From: Lysinibacillus cavernae
GTDB lineage: Bacteria; Bacillota; Bacilli; Bacillales_A; Planococcaceae
Direction: 5' to 3'
NCBI RefSeq assembly: GCF_009724685.1
Contig: NZ_WMEF01000002.1
Location: 186,001 to 250,000 of the forward strand
Length of the DNA: 64,000 nt
In this document: one piece after another, positions 49,703 through 58,678 of the stretch
Layout: the number at the start of each line of letters is the position of its first letter
Numbering within the stretch: position 1 is the first letter of the stretch
Notes under the pieces: model-generated
What the model saw: the letters and a program-made list of their open reading frames with translations, nothing else
Database searches by the model: none
What the model was told of the DNA's origin: nothing
Made by a program: the position numbers and the translations under genes

Positions 49703-49733
49703 TTAATCAACGATTAAATTAATCGACGATTAA
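49703..49733. promoter_or_regulatory. Two tandem 15-bp palindromes, probable Rrf2 operator
   Basis: TTAATC-AAC-GATTAA at 49703-49717 and TTAATC-GAC-GATTAA at 49719-49733, one base apart (16 bp centre to centre), just downstream of the predicted transcription start. Binding by the divergent Rrf2 protein would block initiation or early elongation. Confidence 0.75.
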
Positions 49734-49763
49734 TAATGTCTTTATTATAATGGAGGATTTTTT

Positions 49764-50405
49764 ATGAGTAAACTACTTGTTATTAATGCACACCCCGAAG
49801 TGGAATCAAAGACTTCTATGAGCCTTCAAGTTTTTGACCATTTTCTAAGAACATATAAAGAGAATAAAGATGAAAATGAAGTTATTGAACAGATTAATCT
49901 ATATGAAGACGTTGTTCCTATGATAGATAAAGTTGTTTTAAGTGGTTGGGAAAAGTCACGAAATGGGGAGCCTTTGACATACGAAGAAAATGAAGTTTTG
50001 GAACACATGAATAAAATTTTAGTTCAGTTTAAAAGCGCAAATAAATATCTGATTGTTATGCCTTTGCATAATTTTAATATTCCTTCAAAGTTAAAAGATT
50101 ATATGGATAACATTCTGATTGCACGAGAGACATTCAAATATACAGAAAATGGTTCTGTCGGGTTGTTGAATGATGGAAGAAGCATGATTGTATTACAGGC
50201 AAGTGGTTCAATCTATACAAATGATGATTGGTATACTGAAGTGGAGTATTCTTACAAATACCTTAAATCGATGTTTAACTTTATTGGAATAGATGATTTT
50301 AAAATCCTTCGTGCCCAAGGGACAGCATTATTGAATACAGAAGATGTTTTACAAAATGTACTTAATAATTCGGACCAATTATCATTTGAATTAGCGAATA
50401 AATAA
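49764..50405 (+). CDS. FMN-dependent NADH:quinone reductase / azoreductase, 213 aa
   Basis: A flavodoxin-like AzoR fold: MSKLLVINAHPEVESKTSMS binds FMN phosphate, MPLHNFNIPSKLKDYMDNIL is the isoalloxazine loop and IVLQASGSIY the third FMN loop. It reduces quinones and azo dyes by two electrons and protects from quinone stress. The ATG follows AATGGAGG. It is co-transcribed with the AhpD-like gene and controlled by the Rrf2 protein. Confidence 0.9.
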   Translation: MSKLLVINAHPEVESKTSMSLQVFDHFLRTYKENKDENEVIEQINLYEDVVPMIDKVVLSGWEKSRNGEPLTYEENEVLEHMNKILVQFKSANKYLIVMPLHNFNIPSKLKDYMDNILIARETFKYTENGSVGLLNDGRSMIVLQASGSIYTNDDWYTEVEYSYKYLKSMFNFIGIDDFKILRAQGTALLNTEDVLQNVLNNSDQLSFELANK

Positions 50406-50419
50406 TGGAGGTATTAACA

Positions 50420-50857
50420 ATGACACAACGTATGAATTATTATGAAATTGCACCAGATGCTATGAAGATAATGATGGAAATGGAAAAATACACGAAGAAA
50501 AGTGGTGTTGATAGAAAACTTCGTGAACTCATTAAAATCAGAGCTTCTCAAATTAATGGCTGTGCATATTGCATCAACATGCACACTGCTGATGCTAAAA
50601 AAATGGGAGAGACTGAACAGCGTTTATACTGTATCAGTGCTTGGAGAGAATGTACATTTTATTCAGAAGTTGAAAAAGTAGCATTAGAATTAACTGAACA
50701 TATTACTCTTATTTCTGAAAAACGTGTTCCTGATGATTTATATGAACGTGTTCGCAAACATTTTGATGAAAAAGCATATGTCGATTTGGTTATCTTGATT
50801 AATCAAATTAATAGTTGGAATCGAATTTCTATCGCTATGGGTAATGTTGCAGAATAA
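50420..50857 (+). CDS. AhpD-like carboxymuconolactone decarboxylase-family protein, 145 aa
   Basis: The family core is KLRELIKIRASQINGCAYCI NMHTADAKKMG, with the C-x2-C...H site of AhpD-like peroxidases. It starts at ATG 50420 behind TGGAGG, 14 bases after the azoreductase stop. Together the pair should reduce quinones and peroxides or electrophiles. The cysteine pair is intact, so it is probably redox-active. A terminator follows. Confidence 0.88.
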   Translation: MTQRMNYYEIAPDAMKIMMEMEKYTKKSGVDRKLRELIKIRASQINGCAYCINMHTADAKKMGETEQRLYCISAWRECTFYSEVEKVALELTEHITLISEKRVPDDLYERVRKHFDEKAYVDLVILINQINSWNRISIAMGNVAE

Positions 50858-50923
50858 TTAACAGGTAGCTATTTTTCTTCTTTAGTACATGTTAGTACTT
50901 GTATTGATTAAGAAAGAATGACC

Positions 50924-50962
50924 AAAATATCCGCAATGTCACAAAAGACGGATATTTGTTTA
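50924..50962 (+). terminator. Intrinsic terminator
   Basis: AAATATCCG pairs with CGGATATTT and is followed by GTTTATAT. Confidence 0.75.
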
Positions 50963-51007
50963 TATGATAAATCATCACGTATCATTGAAGGGAGTCTATT
51001 TGAACTC

Positions 51008-51118
51008 TGGGAAAAACAAACCACCAAAGTGGTTGTCATAAAAATACTCGAAACACTCGTTTAGATAGCGAGTGTTTTTTGTGCGAAAACGTTGATGTAT
51101 CGATGTTTGTAGTAGTTC
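51008..51118. repeat. Direct repeat, right copy (ypjP 3' end plus terminator)
   Basis: Encodes GKNKPPKWLS and stop, the last residues of YpjP, then the same terminator and GTGCGAAAACGTTGATGTAT. Upstream of the GGGAAAAA junction there is no ypjP sequence. Confidence 0.75.
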
Positions 51119-51119
51119 A

Positions 51120-51276
51120 CCAAATCCTAAAGGTTTTTACCACCAATATGAGCCGAGGGTTTACTACACAGCACAAACAGAGGAGTTGATTGCATGAGAC
51201 AACGTAAACGGCATACCAATAGACATTCCTAGTGCTCGCAAGCAGGTTCTGAAGGGTAAAAAAACCGGTAGATAAT
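51120..51276 (+). pseudogene. Coding relic with in-frame TGA
   Basis: The frame reads PNPKGFYHQYEPRVYYTAQT EELIA, TGA, then DNVNGIPIDIPSARKQVLKG KKTGR and stop. Both halves look coding; no start is visible. Possibly the tail of a gene carried by the same decayed element. Family unknown. Confidence 0.45.
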
Positions 51277-51291
51277 TCTACCGGTTTTTTA
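51258..51291. terminator. Bidirectional terminator
   Basis: AAACCGGTAGA pairs perfectly with TCTACCGGTTT. Confidence 0.9.
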
Positions 51292-51791
51292 CAATCCGTC
51301 TTTAACCTTTACATCTACTGAAATCGGAGAGCCATCATTAGTATCAAAATACAATGTCCAAGAACCCTGTTGAGAAGCCCCGAAATAGTGTTCAGAAATA
51401 AGGGTTTTTCCTGGTGCAATCGTAAATCCGCTGATCCAAGCAGTACCACCTGGGAAACCATCTTTACATTAATAGTTTTTGCACTATTATTTTGAACAAA
51501 AACTTGAACTTTTTCAGTACCCGATGCCGGTGCTTTATAACTAAAATTAAGAGAGCCTTGACCTGTTGGGAAGGAAGCAGATGTTTCAAGAATTACGGCA
51601 TATGGAGTAATTACAATACTATTTTGATTGTTGTCTTCATCAATGAATTTAACATTAGGAACTTCCGTCACAGTAGAAGAGGTTACTGAAATAGATGGAA
51701 TACTTGTGCTATTAGCTGCAAGTGCTGAAGATGCCCCTCCTATAGACGCTGTTAAAAGTGCAGCAGTTAGTATAGTTGAAATTTTTTTCAT
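51290..51791 (-). pseudogene. Secreted protein gene with one frameshift
   Basis: ATG 51791 starts a clear signal peptide (MKKISTILTAALLTASIGGA to ALA, cleavage near residue 27). The frame runs to about INVK at 51465, after which the coding look moves to another frame: DGFPGGTAWISGFTIAPGKT, SEHYFGASQQGSWTLYFDTN and VKVKDGL, with stop at 51290. One indel in about 165 codons; a sequencing error is possible. The beta-rich tail looks like an extracellular Ig- or PPC-like domain. Confidence 0.65.
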
Positions 51792-52330
51792 AATTACATG
51801 CAACTCCGAAATATTTATTTCTATCACATTAAAATATTACCATTTTAAAATTAAAAAGTAAAAATAGTATAAAATATACTATTAGTAAATTAAAAACCTT
51901 AAGAAAAGATTTGATTTATGTCCCAATCAACACGGTTAAGTTTTATGAAAATGAAAAATATCCATTTCAGATATTAGTAGAGAAAAAATGGTTAGTGAAG
52001 GGGCGTAAAATGAGGGAGTATGCACTATACAAAGGTGATCAGATGGTGTACATGTCTGACTTAGGCCTTACTTAAAAGCAAGCTCTCAATAAAGCATACA
52101 AACAGGTAAGGCCACCAAGCCAAATAGTGCCATTCTGAACTACGAGTATTGGAGAAAACAATGTAGCGCAAAAGAAAGTTTTATAAAGATCGTTAGTTTT
52201 CTTAGAAGTGATTATATCGTTGTGTATTTATGTCGGGATAGTTTTTGTGTAAAATTTTAAAACGTGGTAAAATAAACCATAATAACATGTTAAAAGACAC
52301 GGAAAGATCATTTAATAGGAGGTTGAGTGT
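51792..52330. other. Gap with phage-like relic
   Basis: A 21-codon frame at 52010-52075 reads MREYALYKGDQMVYMSDLGL T, like the start of small phage proteins of the YALYKGD type, then stops. Nothing else is recognised except the promoter region of the next gene. Confidence 0.4.
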
Positions 52331-52552
52331 ATGAATGATAAAAAGAATAAAAAATTACAAATTTTAGCAATAGTGTTAATGATAGCATTACCGGTTGCGG
52401 CGTTTGTTATTTTTTTCTTAGGTCATTACATGGTGGGTTCAGTTTTATTTGTAATTTTTCTGATTATTTTGAATTCTATTAGTGGTTGGAAGAAAATTAA
52501 AAATGATGAATACGTTTACTCAAAAAATTTTAAAAATAGTGAGAAGTGGTAA
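52331..52552 (+). CDS. Small membrane protein, 73 aa
   Basis: Two hydrophobic helices (about residues 9-29 and 33-50), then a charged tail YVYSKNFKNSEKW. The ATG follows AGGAGG. No family recognised. Confidence 0.6.
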   Translation: MNDKKNKKLQILAIVLMIALPVAAFVIFFLGHYMVGSVLFVIFLIILNSISGWKKIKNDEYVYSKNFKNSEKW

Positions 52553-52740
52553 TTAAAATTAGGATCGCCTACGCTATTTTTATTGACTTATTGACTAAGA
52601 AAGAAGGGGGTCATTCCCTATTATTGAATTTAGTAATGAAAAGGGGAAATTATTAAATAAAACAACATACTATTTTAAATCCTTAATGCTTTATAAATAC
52701 CTAGTCAATAGCTAATAAATATTTTTAGGAGTGTCGCAAA

Positions 52741-53379
52741 ATGAGTGGTCCAGATATAAAAAGTGTTTTTCCCATGAAAAATATTAGAAGCTTATGTTTT
52801 TTAAAAAATGTGGTGGTTAACCCAAATATTGAAATTGGGGATTACACGTACTATGACGATTCTAATAATCCTTTGGGGTTTGAAAAAAATGTCCTTTATC
52901 ATTTTGACTTTATTGGAGATAAACTAAAAATCGGAAAGTTTTGTGCTATTGCTTCCAATGTCAAATTTATTATGAATGGTGCAAATCATAACACAAATTC
53001 TTTTACAACGTTTCCTTTTGGTGCCTTTGGTGGAGATTGGGAAGTAGGTTTAGAGAATTTAAGTGGTGGATTCAAAGGTGATACAGTTATAGGAAATGAT
53101 GTTTGGATAGGCTATAATGCTACCATTATGCCTGGTGTTAAGATAGGTGATGGAGCTATTATAGCGACAAATACTGTTGTAACAAAAGATGTTCCATCTT
53201 ATTCAATTGTAGGAGGGAATCCGGGAAAATTAATACGCTATAGATTCGAGCAGGAGACAATTGATATTCTCAATATCATCAAGTGGTGGGATTGGGATAT
53301 AGACAAGATAACTGAATTCATACCCGTTTTGACAGGCAATAATATTAGTGCTTTAAAGGAACTGATAAAGTCACAATAA
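52741..53379 (+). CDS. Vat/CatB-family xenobiotic O-acetyltransferase, 212 aa
   Basis: Left-handed beta-helix acetyltransferase. The match to streptogramin A acetyltransferases (VatD type) is strong in memory: KLKIGKFCAIASNVKFIMNG, catalytic H83 in NGANHNTN, GDTVIGNDVWIGYNATIMPG VKIGDGAI, and the end IVGGNPGKLIRYRFEQETID with IKWWDWDIDKI. It would transfer acetyl from acetyl-CoA to a hydroxyl of group A streptogramins or a similar compound. The ATG follows TTAGGAG. No mobile element borders it; it may be an intrinsic gene. Confidence 0.85.
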   Translation: MSGPDIKSVFPMKNIRSLCFLKNVVVNPNIEIGDYTYYDDSNNPLGFEKNVLYHFDFIGDKLKIGKFCAIASNVKFIMNGANHNTNSFTTFPFGAFGGDWEVGLENLSGGFKGDTVIGNDVWIGYNATIMPGVKIGDGAIIATNTVVTKDVPSYSIVGGNPGKLIRYRFEQETIDILNIIKWWDWDIDKITEFIPVLTGNNISALKELIKSQ

Positions 53380-53488
53380 AAAACTGTTAAGCACCAGTAA
53401 GAAAATTGAAAGCTATTTCAATTATTACTGGCGTATATAGCATAGAAATAAAGAAGCTATCCATTAGAAATAAAATATTTTGATTTGC

Positions 53489-53519
53489 TAAACACTTTCA
53501 ATAGAAGGTGTTTTTTATT
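53489..53519 (+). terminator. Weak intrinsic terminator
   Basis: AAACAC/GTGTTT stem followed by TTTTATTTT, 110 bases after the acetyltransferase. Confidence 0.5.
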
Positions 53520-53943
53520 TTCCCAAACGAATGGAATGTGCCTTCCACATCGATTGTGGAGGGCTTTTATTATACGTTATGAGAGTAATCGAGATGGGCA
53601 ACGGTACATTGTACTGAAAGGCAAAGGACGTGGTGGATAATTGGAACAGTAGGTGGCTGGGGCTTATTAATGACAGTGTTGTTGCTATTGAATGCGGTTG
53701 CTACTGCTGGGAATGATGTAGTACTTCGCTAAGGAAATGAATATTTAATTTCCTCTCATTAATTAGAATGTATACCAAAGATATTGTGAAAATCATTTAG
53801 TTTTCACTTTTTATTGTAATACAGAAAAGGGAGGTAGCGATAAGCGTTAAATACATTTCTACTTATAGCCTTGCAATGATGTGTTTATTGGGACTATTGT
53901 GCAGCAAAAGCTGAAAAGATTATTCCAATCAGCTTTTGCCTTT
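53520..53943. other. Gap with coding relics
   Basis: Short broken frames (ESNRDGQRYIVLKGKGRGG; GWGLLMTVLLLLNAVATAGN DVVLR) look like pieces of lost genes; VATAGNDV recurs in a relic at 56650-56690. The stretch TTTTCACTTTTTATTGTAAT, then a GGGAGGTAG, resembles the sequence before the DnaC relic (48480-48515). A terminator (CAAAAGCTGA/TCAGCTTTTG) is at 53903-53948. Confidence 0.4.
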
Positions 53944-54597
53944 TTAATTTATTGACTTTACCTTTAATCCCAACAAAGAAGCAAAACCGATAGCTTGTTC
54001 AGTGGAAACTTCACATCCATTCAAACTTTCTGGGCTTACATTAAGTCTTTCAAAATGACACGTACTAATATCGATACCGTTTAAGGACGTTTGAGAAAAA
54101 TCAGCATCATTAATATCACTTTCATTAAATTTCACCTTGTTTAGCAAACAATCATAAAAATTCGCACCTTGTAGTGTTGAGTTGTCAAATATTACTTGTT
54201 TGAAACGAGTTTCAGAAAAATTGCATAGATTTGCAATGCAATTTTCAAAAGAAACGTTTCCAAGATTAGCCTCAGAAAAATTCAGTCCTAATAATTTACA
54301 GTTTCTGAAATTGACTCTATGTATAATGCCTTCACATAAGTTTGAATTAGATAAATCGCAGTTTTCAAAAATTACATCAGTCAAATCAATTTTGCTAAAA
54401 GAAACATCAATGAATTTTGCATTTTTAAAAACAACTTTAGACACAACTAATTTCTCAACAATATCATTATCAATTGCTGTATCAGTAATAATACAATTTG
54501 ATAAATATGGTTCTTCATCATAATAAATATCTTGAAAATTAGCTTTTTCTAAATCTGAGGGGATCTTTGGTAATTCAATTTTGAAGCTTCGTGACAT
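53944..54597 (-). CDS. Pentapeptide-repeat protein, 217 aa
   Basis: From about residue 55 to 190 the chain is built of A(N/D)LxX-like pentapeptides with F or L every fifth position (VSFSKIDLTDVIFENCDLSN, LSEANLGNVSFENC and so on), which fold as a right-handed square beta helix. Length and two-part layout resemble Qnr/MfpA gyrase-protecting proteins, but the loops of Qnr are not identified, so resistance is not claimed. The ATG follows AAGGGTG. Confidence 0.85.
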   Translation of the reverse strand: MSRSFKIELPKIPSDLEKANFQDIYYDEEPYLSNCIITDTAIDNDIVEKLVVSKVVFKNAKFIDVSFSKIDLTDVIFENCDLSNSNLCEGIIHRVNFRNCKLLGLNFSEANLGNVSFENCIANLCNFSETRFKQVIFDNSTLQGANFYDCLLNKVKFNESDINDADFSQTSLNGIDISTCHFERLNVSPESLNGCEVSTEQAIGFASLLGLKVKSIN

Positions 54598-54882
54598 ATT
54601 AGCACACCCTTTAAAAGTTAGTAAAATCTATACGTAAATTTAAAACAAAAAAAATAGAATGAAAAGACTTTTTTATTTAGAAAAAGTATGCACAAATTTA
54701 AATTTCTATCACATTACTGAACAATATGAAGATTTTGTTCAGTAAGAAAGAAGAAAATGAGGGGTTATTAAAAAGGAGGTTAATCAAGCGAATGCGATTA
54801 CCTTAATCTCAATGTGAGAACTAGTAAACCAGCAACGGTTCCCACATTGCATAAAGGTACTTAATGTAAGTAATAAAATTAA

Positions 54883-55422
54883 TTATTTTAAAACCTTTTT
54901 GATAAATTCTGTTTTAGCTTTTGTGTATGATTCTCTATCTTGGTTAAACCTTTTAGCTAACCCTTGCTTAAGCATTGAATATTCATAAACTAATTGTGGA
55001 TTTTCTCGTAAACGGTTGCGAAATAAAAGTTGTTGCTCCCATCGCTCATTTCCTTTAACCATTAAATGTAAGTGGGCAACACGCTTATTGTTTTTAACCT
55101 TTACAAAGAACCTTCGCCAAGGTCTTTCATCTAATTCTGGGCTAACATAATGCCAATCATAATTAGCCAATTTAGCTAAGATTTCTTCTACTCGATCAAA
55201 TGAGTCTGTTTCTGCCATTAAATCAATTATAGGTTTTGCTGGTAGACCGGGTATGGATGTGCTACCAATATGCATTACCTCGCTTATACCATAAGGGTTA
55301 AGAAGATCATAAAGGTGTTGCTCTTCGGATCGCCCTTGGTCTTGCCAATCAGGATTTGCTGTTACTATTTCTACAGTCTCATTCGCCCATATTGGCCAAT
55401 CATTTGGATTATTATTAATCAT
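54883..55422 (-). CDS. GrpB/UPF0157 nucleotidyltransferase-fold protein, 179 aa
   Basis: The block VMHIGSTSIPGLPAKPIIDL M is the GrpB signature and holds the G-S...D of the nucleotidyltransferase fold. Members are of unknown function. The N-terminal part includes the HLYDLLNPYG element. The ATG follows AAAGGAGG. Confidence 0.88.
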   Translation of the reverse strand: MINNNPNDWPIWANETVEIVTANPDWQDQGRSEEQHLYDLLNPYGISEVMHIGSTSIPGLPAKPIIDLMAETDSFDRVEEILAKLANYDWHYVSPELDERPWRRFFVKVKNNKRVAHLHLMVKGNERWEQQLLFRNRLRENPQLVYEYSMLKQGLAKRFNQDRESYTKAKTEFIKKVLK

Positions 55423-55783
55423 TTAAAACAACCTCCTTTAGCTAATTTTAACACTATTACGAATATTATTAAAATAGACCTAGTTTTGATGTGGTTTTGA
55501 GAACAAAAAGTTAAATTCTTCCAAAACGATAGGGTAATACAATTAAATTTACCAATATTTTGGAAAGTAGGGGTTGTATAGATAGTTGAAGGAATCAAAC
55601 AAAAAAGGAATTTAAGATATTTTGTTATGAATTTAGGAATAATTCTATTATTTAAATACAATATTGTAAGTATAAAAAAGTAACAAGTTAGACCTCAACC
55701 AGTTTTTAGTTAAAGTCTAACTTATGGAGTTCACTACAAATTCAAACCTGAGGGACTTTTGGTGTAATTAATACTTTAAATCA
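55423..55783. other. No gene seen
   Basis: An AT-rich stretch with no frame that has a start signal. A pair of inverted GTCTAACT / AGTTAGAC bases lies near 55685-55725 and could form a hairpin. Confidence 0.4.
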
Positions 55784-56326
55784 TTATGTAACATGATAGT
55801 ATGTAGCGATCTCTTTTAAATCAGACGCCTTGAAATTAGCTAAATCAATCTTGTCAAAGTCTCCCTTTTTAAACAGCACAGTCATTGCAGAACCAGGATT
55901 AATGTTTCCATATGCATCTTTCAAGTTAGCTTGCCAATTGATACGGATATCGCTCATATCCTCTACACCTTTTAATACTTTAATTAATTCAGCTGTATTA
56001 CGTTGAGTATAATCTAGAGTATTCTTTTTTGTTCCTGCATCGTCATTCAACATCTCTAAATAATAGATATCTCCCATGCTTTCAATGGTGATATTTCGAT
56101 CATTTCCATCAATAGTAGTAGTGCCGAATAAATCAGTAGCTATCTTGGCAATACGTTCTTCTAAAGGGATGCTTTTATCATTTGCAATAGACATATCGAT
56201 AACAATCTCATTACCCTTCACAGCTTCAACAGGAGCAGCTGGTTGAGAATCTTCCTTTGCTTTTTCTTCACTACATGCCGCTAACAGCACAGTTGACAAT
56301 ATTCCTATAAATAATAATTTCTTCAT
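55784..56326 (-). CDS. Lipoprotein, 180 aa
   Basis: Lipobox VLLAAC with C18, then a mature acidic domain. The part VIDMSIANDKSIPLEERIAK is followed by a mixed alpha/beta domain ending in KEIATYYHVT. No family recognised. The ATG follows AGGAGAAG. Probably anchored on the outer face of the membrane. Confidence 0.75.
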   Translation of the reverse strand: MKKLLFIGILSTVLLAACSEEKAKEDSQPAAPVEAVKGNEIVIDMSIANDKSIPLEERIAKIATDLFGTTTIDGNDRNITIESMGDIYYLEMLNDDAGTKKNTLDYTQRNTAELIKVLKGVEDMSDIRINWQANLKDAYGNINPGSAMTVLFKKGDFDKIDLANFKASDLKEIATYYHVT

Positions 56327-56825
56327 AGTAAAATCTTCTCCTAAAATGTAATATGTTACCTATTTTAGTTGATATTTAGCTGATTGTACATACAAAAAAC
56401 AGTCAACATTTAAGTAGGTTGGTAACAGGTGCTGATTAAAAAGGAATTACTATTAAATATAGCTAAATTAATAAAACGTATAACCTTTGATCAGATACAA
56501 AAAGCATCATTTGTAGAAGCTGGTGATTAATCAAGAACAATTACTTCCATTAATGGATTCATTACTAAAGGAACTTCGACAAGACTTCTTTAACCTCGAG
56601 TGAAAACTATCACAACAACAGATGGACGACTGTAGACGAATTTTTTAGTGAATGTACAGGTTGCTACGGCAGGGAATGATGTAGGCTTGCGGTTAATCAG
56701 TCATTGAAAACCCTTTATTACAAGAAATTCAATCATTATCAAAATACTTCACTGACCGTACTTGTCAGTGAAGTTTTTTTATAATGTACATGTTCCAAAT
56801 TAAATTTTTAGGAGGCATAAAAATC
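56327..56825. other. Gap with relics
   Basis: Short relic frames (LIKKELLLNIAKLIKRITFD QIQKASFVEAGD at 56435-56530; VNVQVATAGNDVGLR at 56650-56690) and the terminator ACTTCACTGAC/GTCAGTGAAGT with seven Ts at 56745-56781. Confidence 0.45.
56745..56781 (+). terminator. Strong intrinsic terminator
   Basis: ACTTCACTGAC pairs perfectly with GTCAGTGAAGT, followed by T7. The gene it served upstream has decayed. Confidence 0.85.
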
Positions 56826-57284
56826 ATGAAGGATTTGAAGTATCAATTTTATATTGCAGGTACACCTGAGGAAGTTTGGAAAGTACTTATCTCTCCTGAA
56901 GGTACAAAACAAATTTATTATGGCTCCATCATAAAATCTACCTTTCATGTAGGTGATCTTTTGGAGTATATAGGTCCTGGGGTGGATGGAGATGAGACGG
57001 TGCATGTATACGGAAACGTATTGGAATATGAACCAAATAAGGTACTTCGATTTACTCACTACCCTGGCAAATCTTATATAAAAGGCAATCGTGCATTAGA
57101 GTCAAGGATTTCTTATCTTTTAGAACCTGCTGATTCATGCACAAAATTGACAGTCATTCAAGATCAGTGGAAAGAAGGAGATTCCACTTACGAGAACAGC
57201 GACAAGGCCTGGTGGATGATTTTAAGTAATACAAAGACTTTAGTAGAAACAGGAAGTACACTAGACTTTGGTAAAGGTTTATAG
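56826..57284 (+). CDS. SRPBCC/AHSA1-like protein, 152 aa
   Basis: A START-like (AHSA1) fold: KDLKYQFYIAGTPEEVWKVL ISPEG at the start, GDLLEYIGPG and the later TKLTVIQDQW typical of the family. Such proteins bind hydrophobic ligands or modulate Hsp90-like chaperones; the specific role is unknown. The ATG at 56826 follows AGGAGG. Full length. Confidence 0.85.
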   Translation: MKDLKYQFYIAGTPEEVWKVLISPEGTKQIYYGSIIKSTFHVGDLLEYIGPGVDGDETVHVYGNVLEYEPNKVLRFTHYPGKSYIKGNRALESRISYLLEPADSCTKLTVIQDQWKEGDSTYENSDKAWWMILSNTKTLVETGSTLDFGKGL

Positions 57285-57382
57285 AGCCGTCACAAAGGAA
57301 GTAATGAAGTACAAATTCTTAAAAAATGTATTGTAAGAGTTGTGTCGTATTGATTTTGATAAAGTTCCCGAAACTACAAACT

Positions 57383-57417
57383 AAAAACCAGGCGCTCGGA
57401 TGAGTACCTGGTTTTAT
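57383..57417. terminator. Terminator of a repeated type, copy 1
   Basis: AAACCAGGcGCTC pairs with GAGTaCCTGGTTT. Similar hairpins are at 59116-59148 and 62656-62697. Confidence 0.75.
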
Positions 57418-57448
57418 CTCTATAAAAAAATCACCTACTAATAGGTGA

Positions 57449-57994
57449 TTAATCAAGATTGACTTTAAGTTCTCTTAGAATTAAAAGAACGCCAATTCCA
57501 TACACAATAGAAATTGCTAAAGGCACAAGAGTGAAAGCTTGATTTATAAAGAAGCTACCTAAGATTAGAGCAGAAAAACAGGATCCTAAAGTAATAAATA
57601 AATAAGCTTTACTTTTATAAATCCATATGTAAGGAAGAAAATGTGAGCCTGCAAGTAAACCGATTGTGAAGGGAAGGTATTCAGGTATTTTCATATACAC
57701 AATGATAAATACAGGTATGTAAAAAGCTTGAGGAGCTGCAACTATTCCACCTAAAGTTCCTAAAGGGTTGTCAGTGGTGAATAAATTAACACCAAGAATT
57801 TTACTAATAAAAATTCCAATAGGAAAAATTACACCTAAGCCGAATATCCAAATTAAACGTACAGCTTCTAATGGGAAAACGAATGGCATCAGGGTGAAAA
57901 GTAAAAAAACAAAGGCGCCAGATAACAAAATTGGGTATCCCTTTTTTGCTTCAAATATAATTTGTTGTTGTAAATCATCAAGTGTTTTATTCAT
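57449..57994 (-). CDS. DUF7010-like membrane protein, 181 aa
   Basis: Six hydrophobic helices starting after MNKTLDDLQQQIIFEAKKGY, with the loop NPLGTLGGIVAAPQAFYIPV. This resembles the DUF7010 family, membrane proteins of unknown function in Bacilli. The ATG at 57994 follows AAAGGTGG; a start two codons upstream is too close to it. Confidence 0.7.
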   Translation of the reverse strand: MNKTLDDLQQQIIFEAKKGYPILLSGAFVFLLFTLMPFVFPLEAVRLIWIFGLGVIFPIGIFISKILGVNLFTTDNPLGTLGGIVAAPQAFYIPVFIIVYMKIPEYLPFTIGLLAGSHFLPYIWIYKSKAYLFITLGSCFSALILGSFFINQAFTLVPLAISIVYGIGVLLILRELKVNLD

Positions 57995-58199
57995 AAACAT
58001 ACCACCTTTCGTAAAATCAATAGAATGTCACTATAATATACCATCTTTTTACTATTTTTACTATATGTGATTAAAGAAATGGAGGTTTATATAGTGGCTT
58101 TATTGAATTAGTTAGTATGGTATTATTTGGTTATAAATAGTAGAAGGATAATAGATTGTAGTAAGGTTGGTGGAATGAAAATGGTTTGCTTAACTAGGA

Positions 58200-58597
58200 G
58201 TTAGAAGAGAAGGATATACCGTTTTAATAGAAATTTATCAATCAGCAGGGGGGATGAAACATGACGAACACATAATAAAAAAATTTTCAATGCAAGCACA
58301 CACAAAGTTATTGGATTAAAAGATAACAACAAAATTGTAGGTGTTTGTAGGGCTCTTTTTGATGGCGTATTTAATGCTGCTATTTACGATGTTGTTGTTC
58401 ATAAAGATTATCAAGGAAGAGGAATTGCTCGACTTCTTTTAAAAGACATTATCACACAGTTAGAGGATGTTTCTTGCATTCATTTAATCGCAACAACAGG
58501 TAAAGATTCTTTTTATGAAAAAATAGGATTTAAAAAATTGAAAACAGGTATGGCCATCTATAAAAATCAGAAACTAGCACAAGAGTACTTAGAGTGA
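58200..58597 (+). pseudogene. GNAT acetyltransferase, frameshifted
   Basis: One frame reads YTVLIEIYQSAGGMKHDEHI IKKF; from about 58285 another reads IFNASTHKVIGLKDNNKIVG, then YDVVVHKDYQGRGIARLLLK (the acetyl-CoA loop) and FYEKIGFKKLKTGMAIYK up to the stop at 58597. Joined they make a normal GNAT of the small YhbS/PaiA-like type. One frameshift and no intact start. Confidence 0.75.
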
Positions 58598-58644
58598 TGT
58601 ATCTATTGTGAAAATTAAATTACTGAACCTTTGAGGATTAAAAC

Positions 58645-58678
58645 GAAAAAAGAGCGATTAAAAAGTCGCTCTAAAAAA
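58645..58678 (-). terminator. Intrinsic terminator
   Basis: TAGAGCGAC pairs with GTCGCTCTA-like bases and runs into TTTTTTCG; it overlaps the last codons of the 79-aa gene. Confidence 0.75.

Noticed and set aside
53944..54597. Qnr quinolone-resistance gene
   Set aside because: Only the pentapeptide fold is visible; the two Qnr loops could not be identified, so no resistance call is made.
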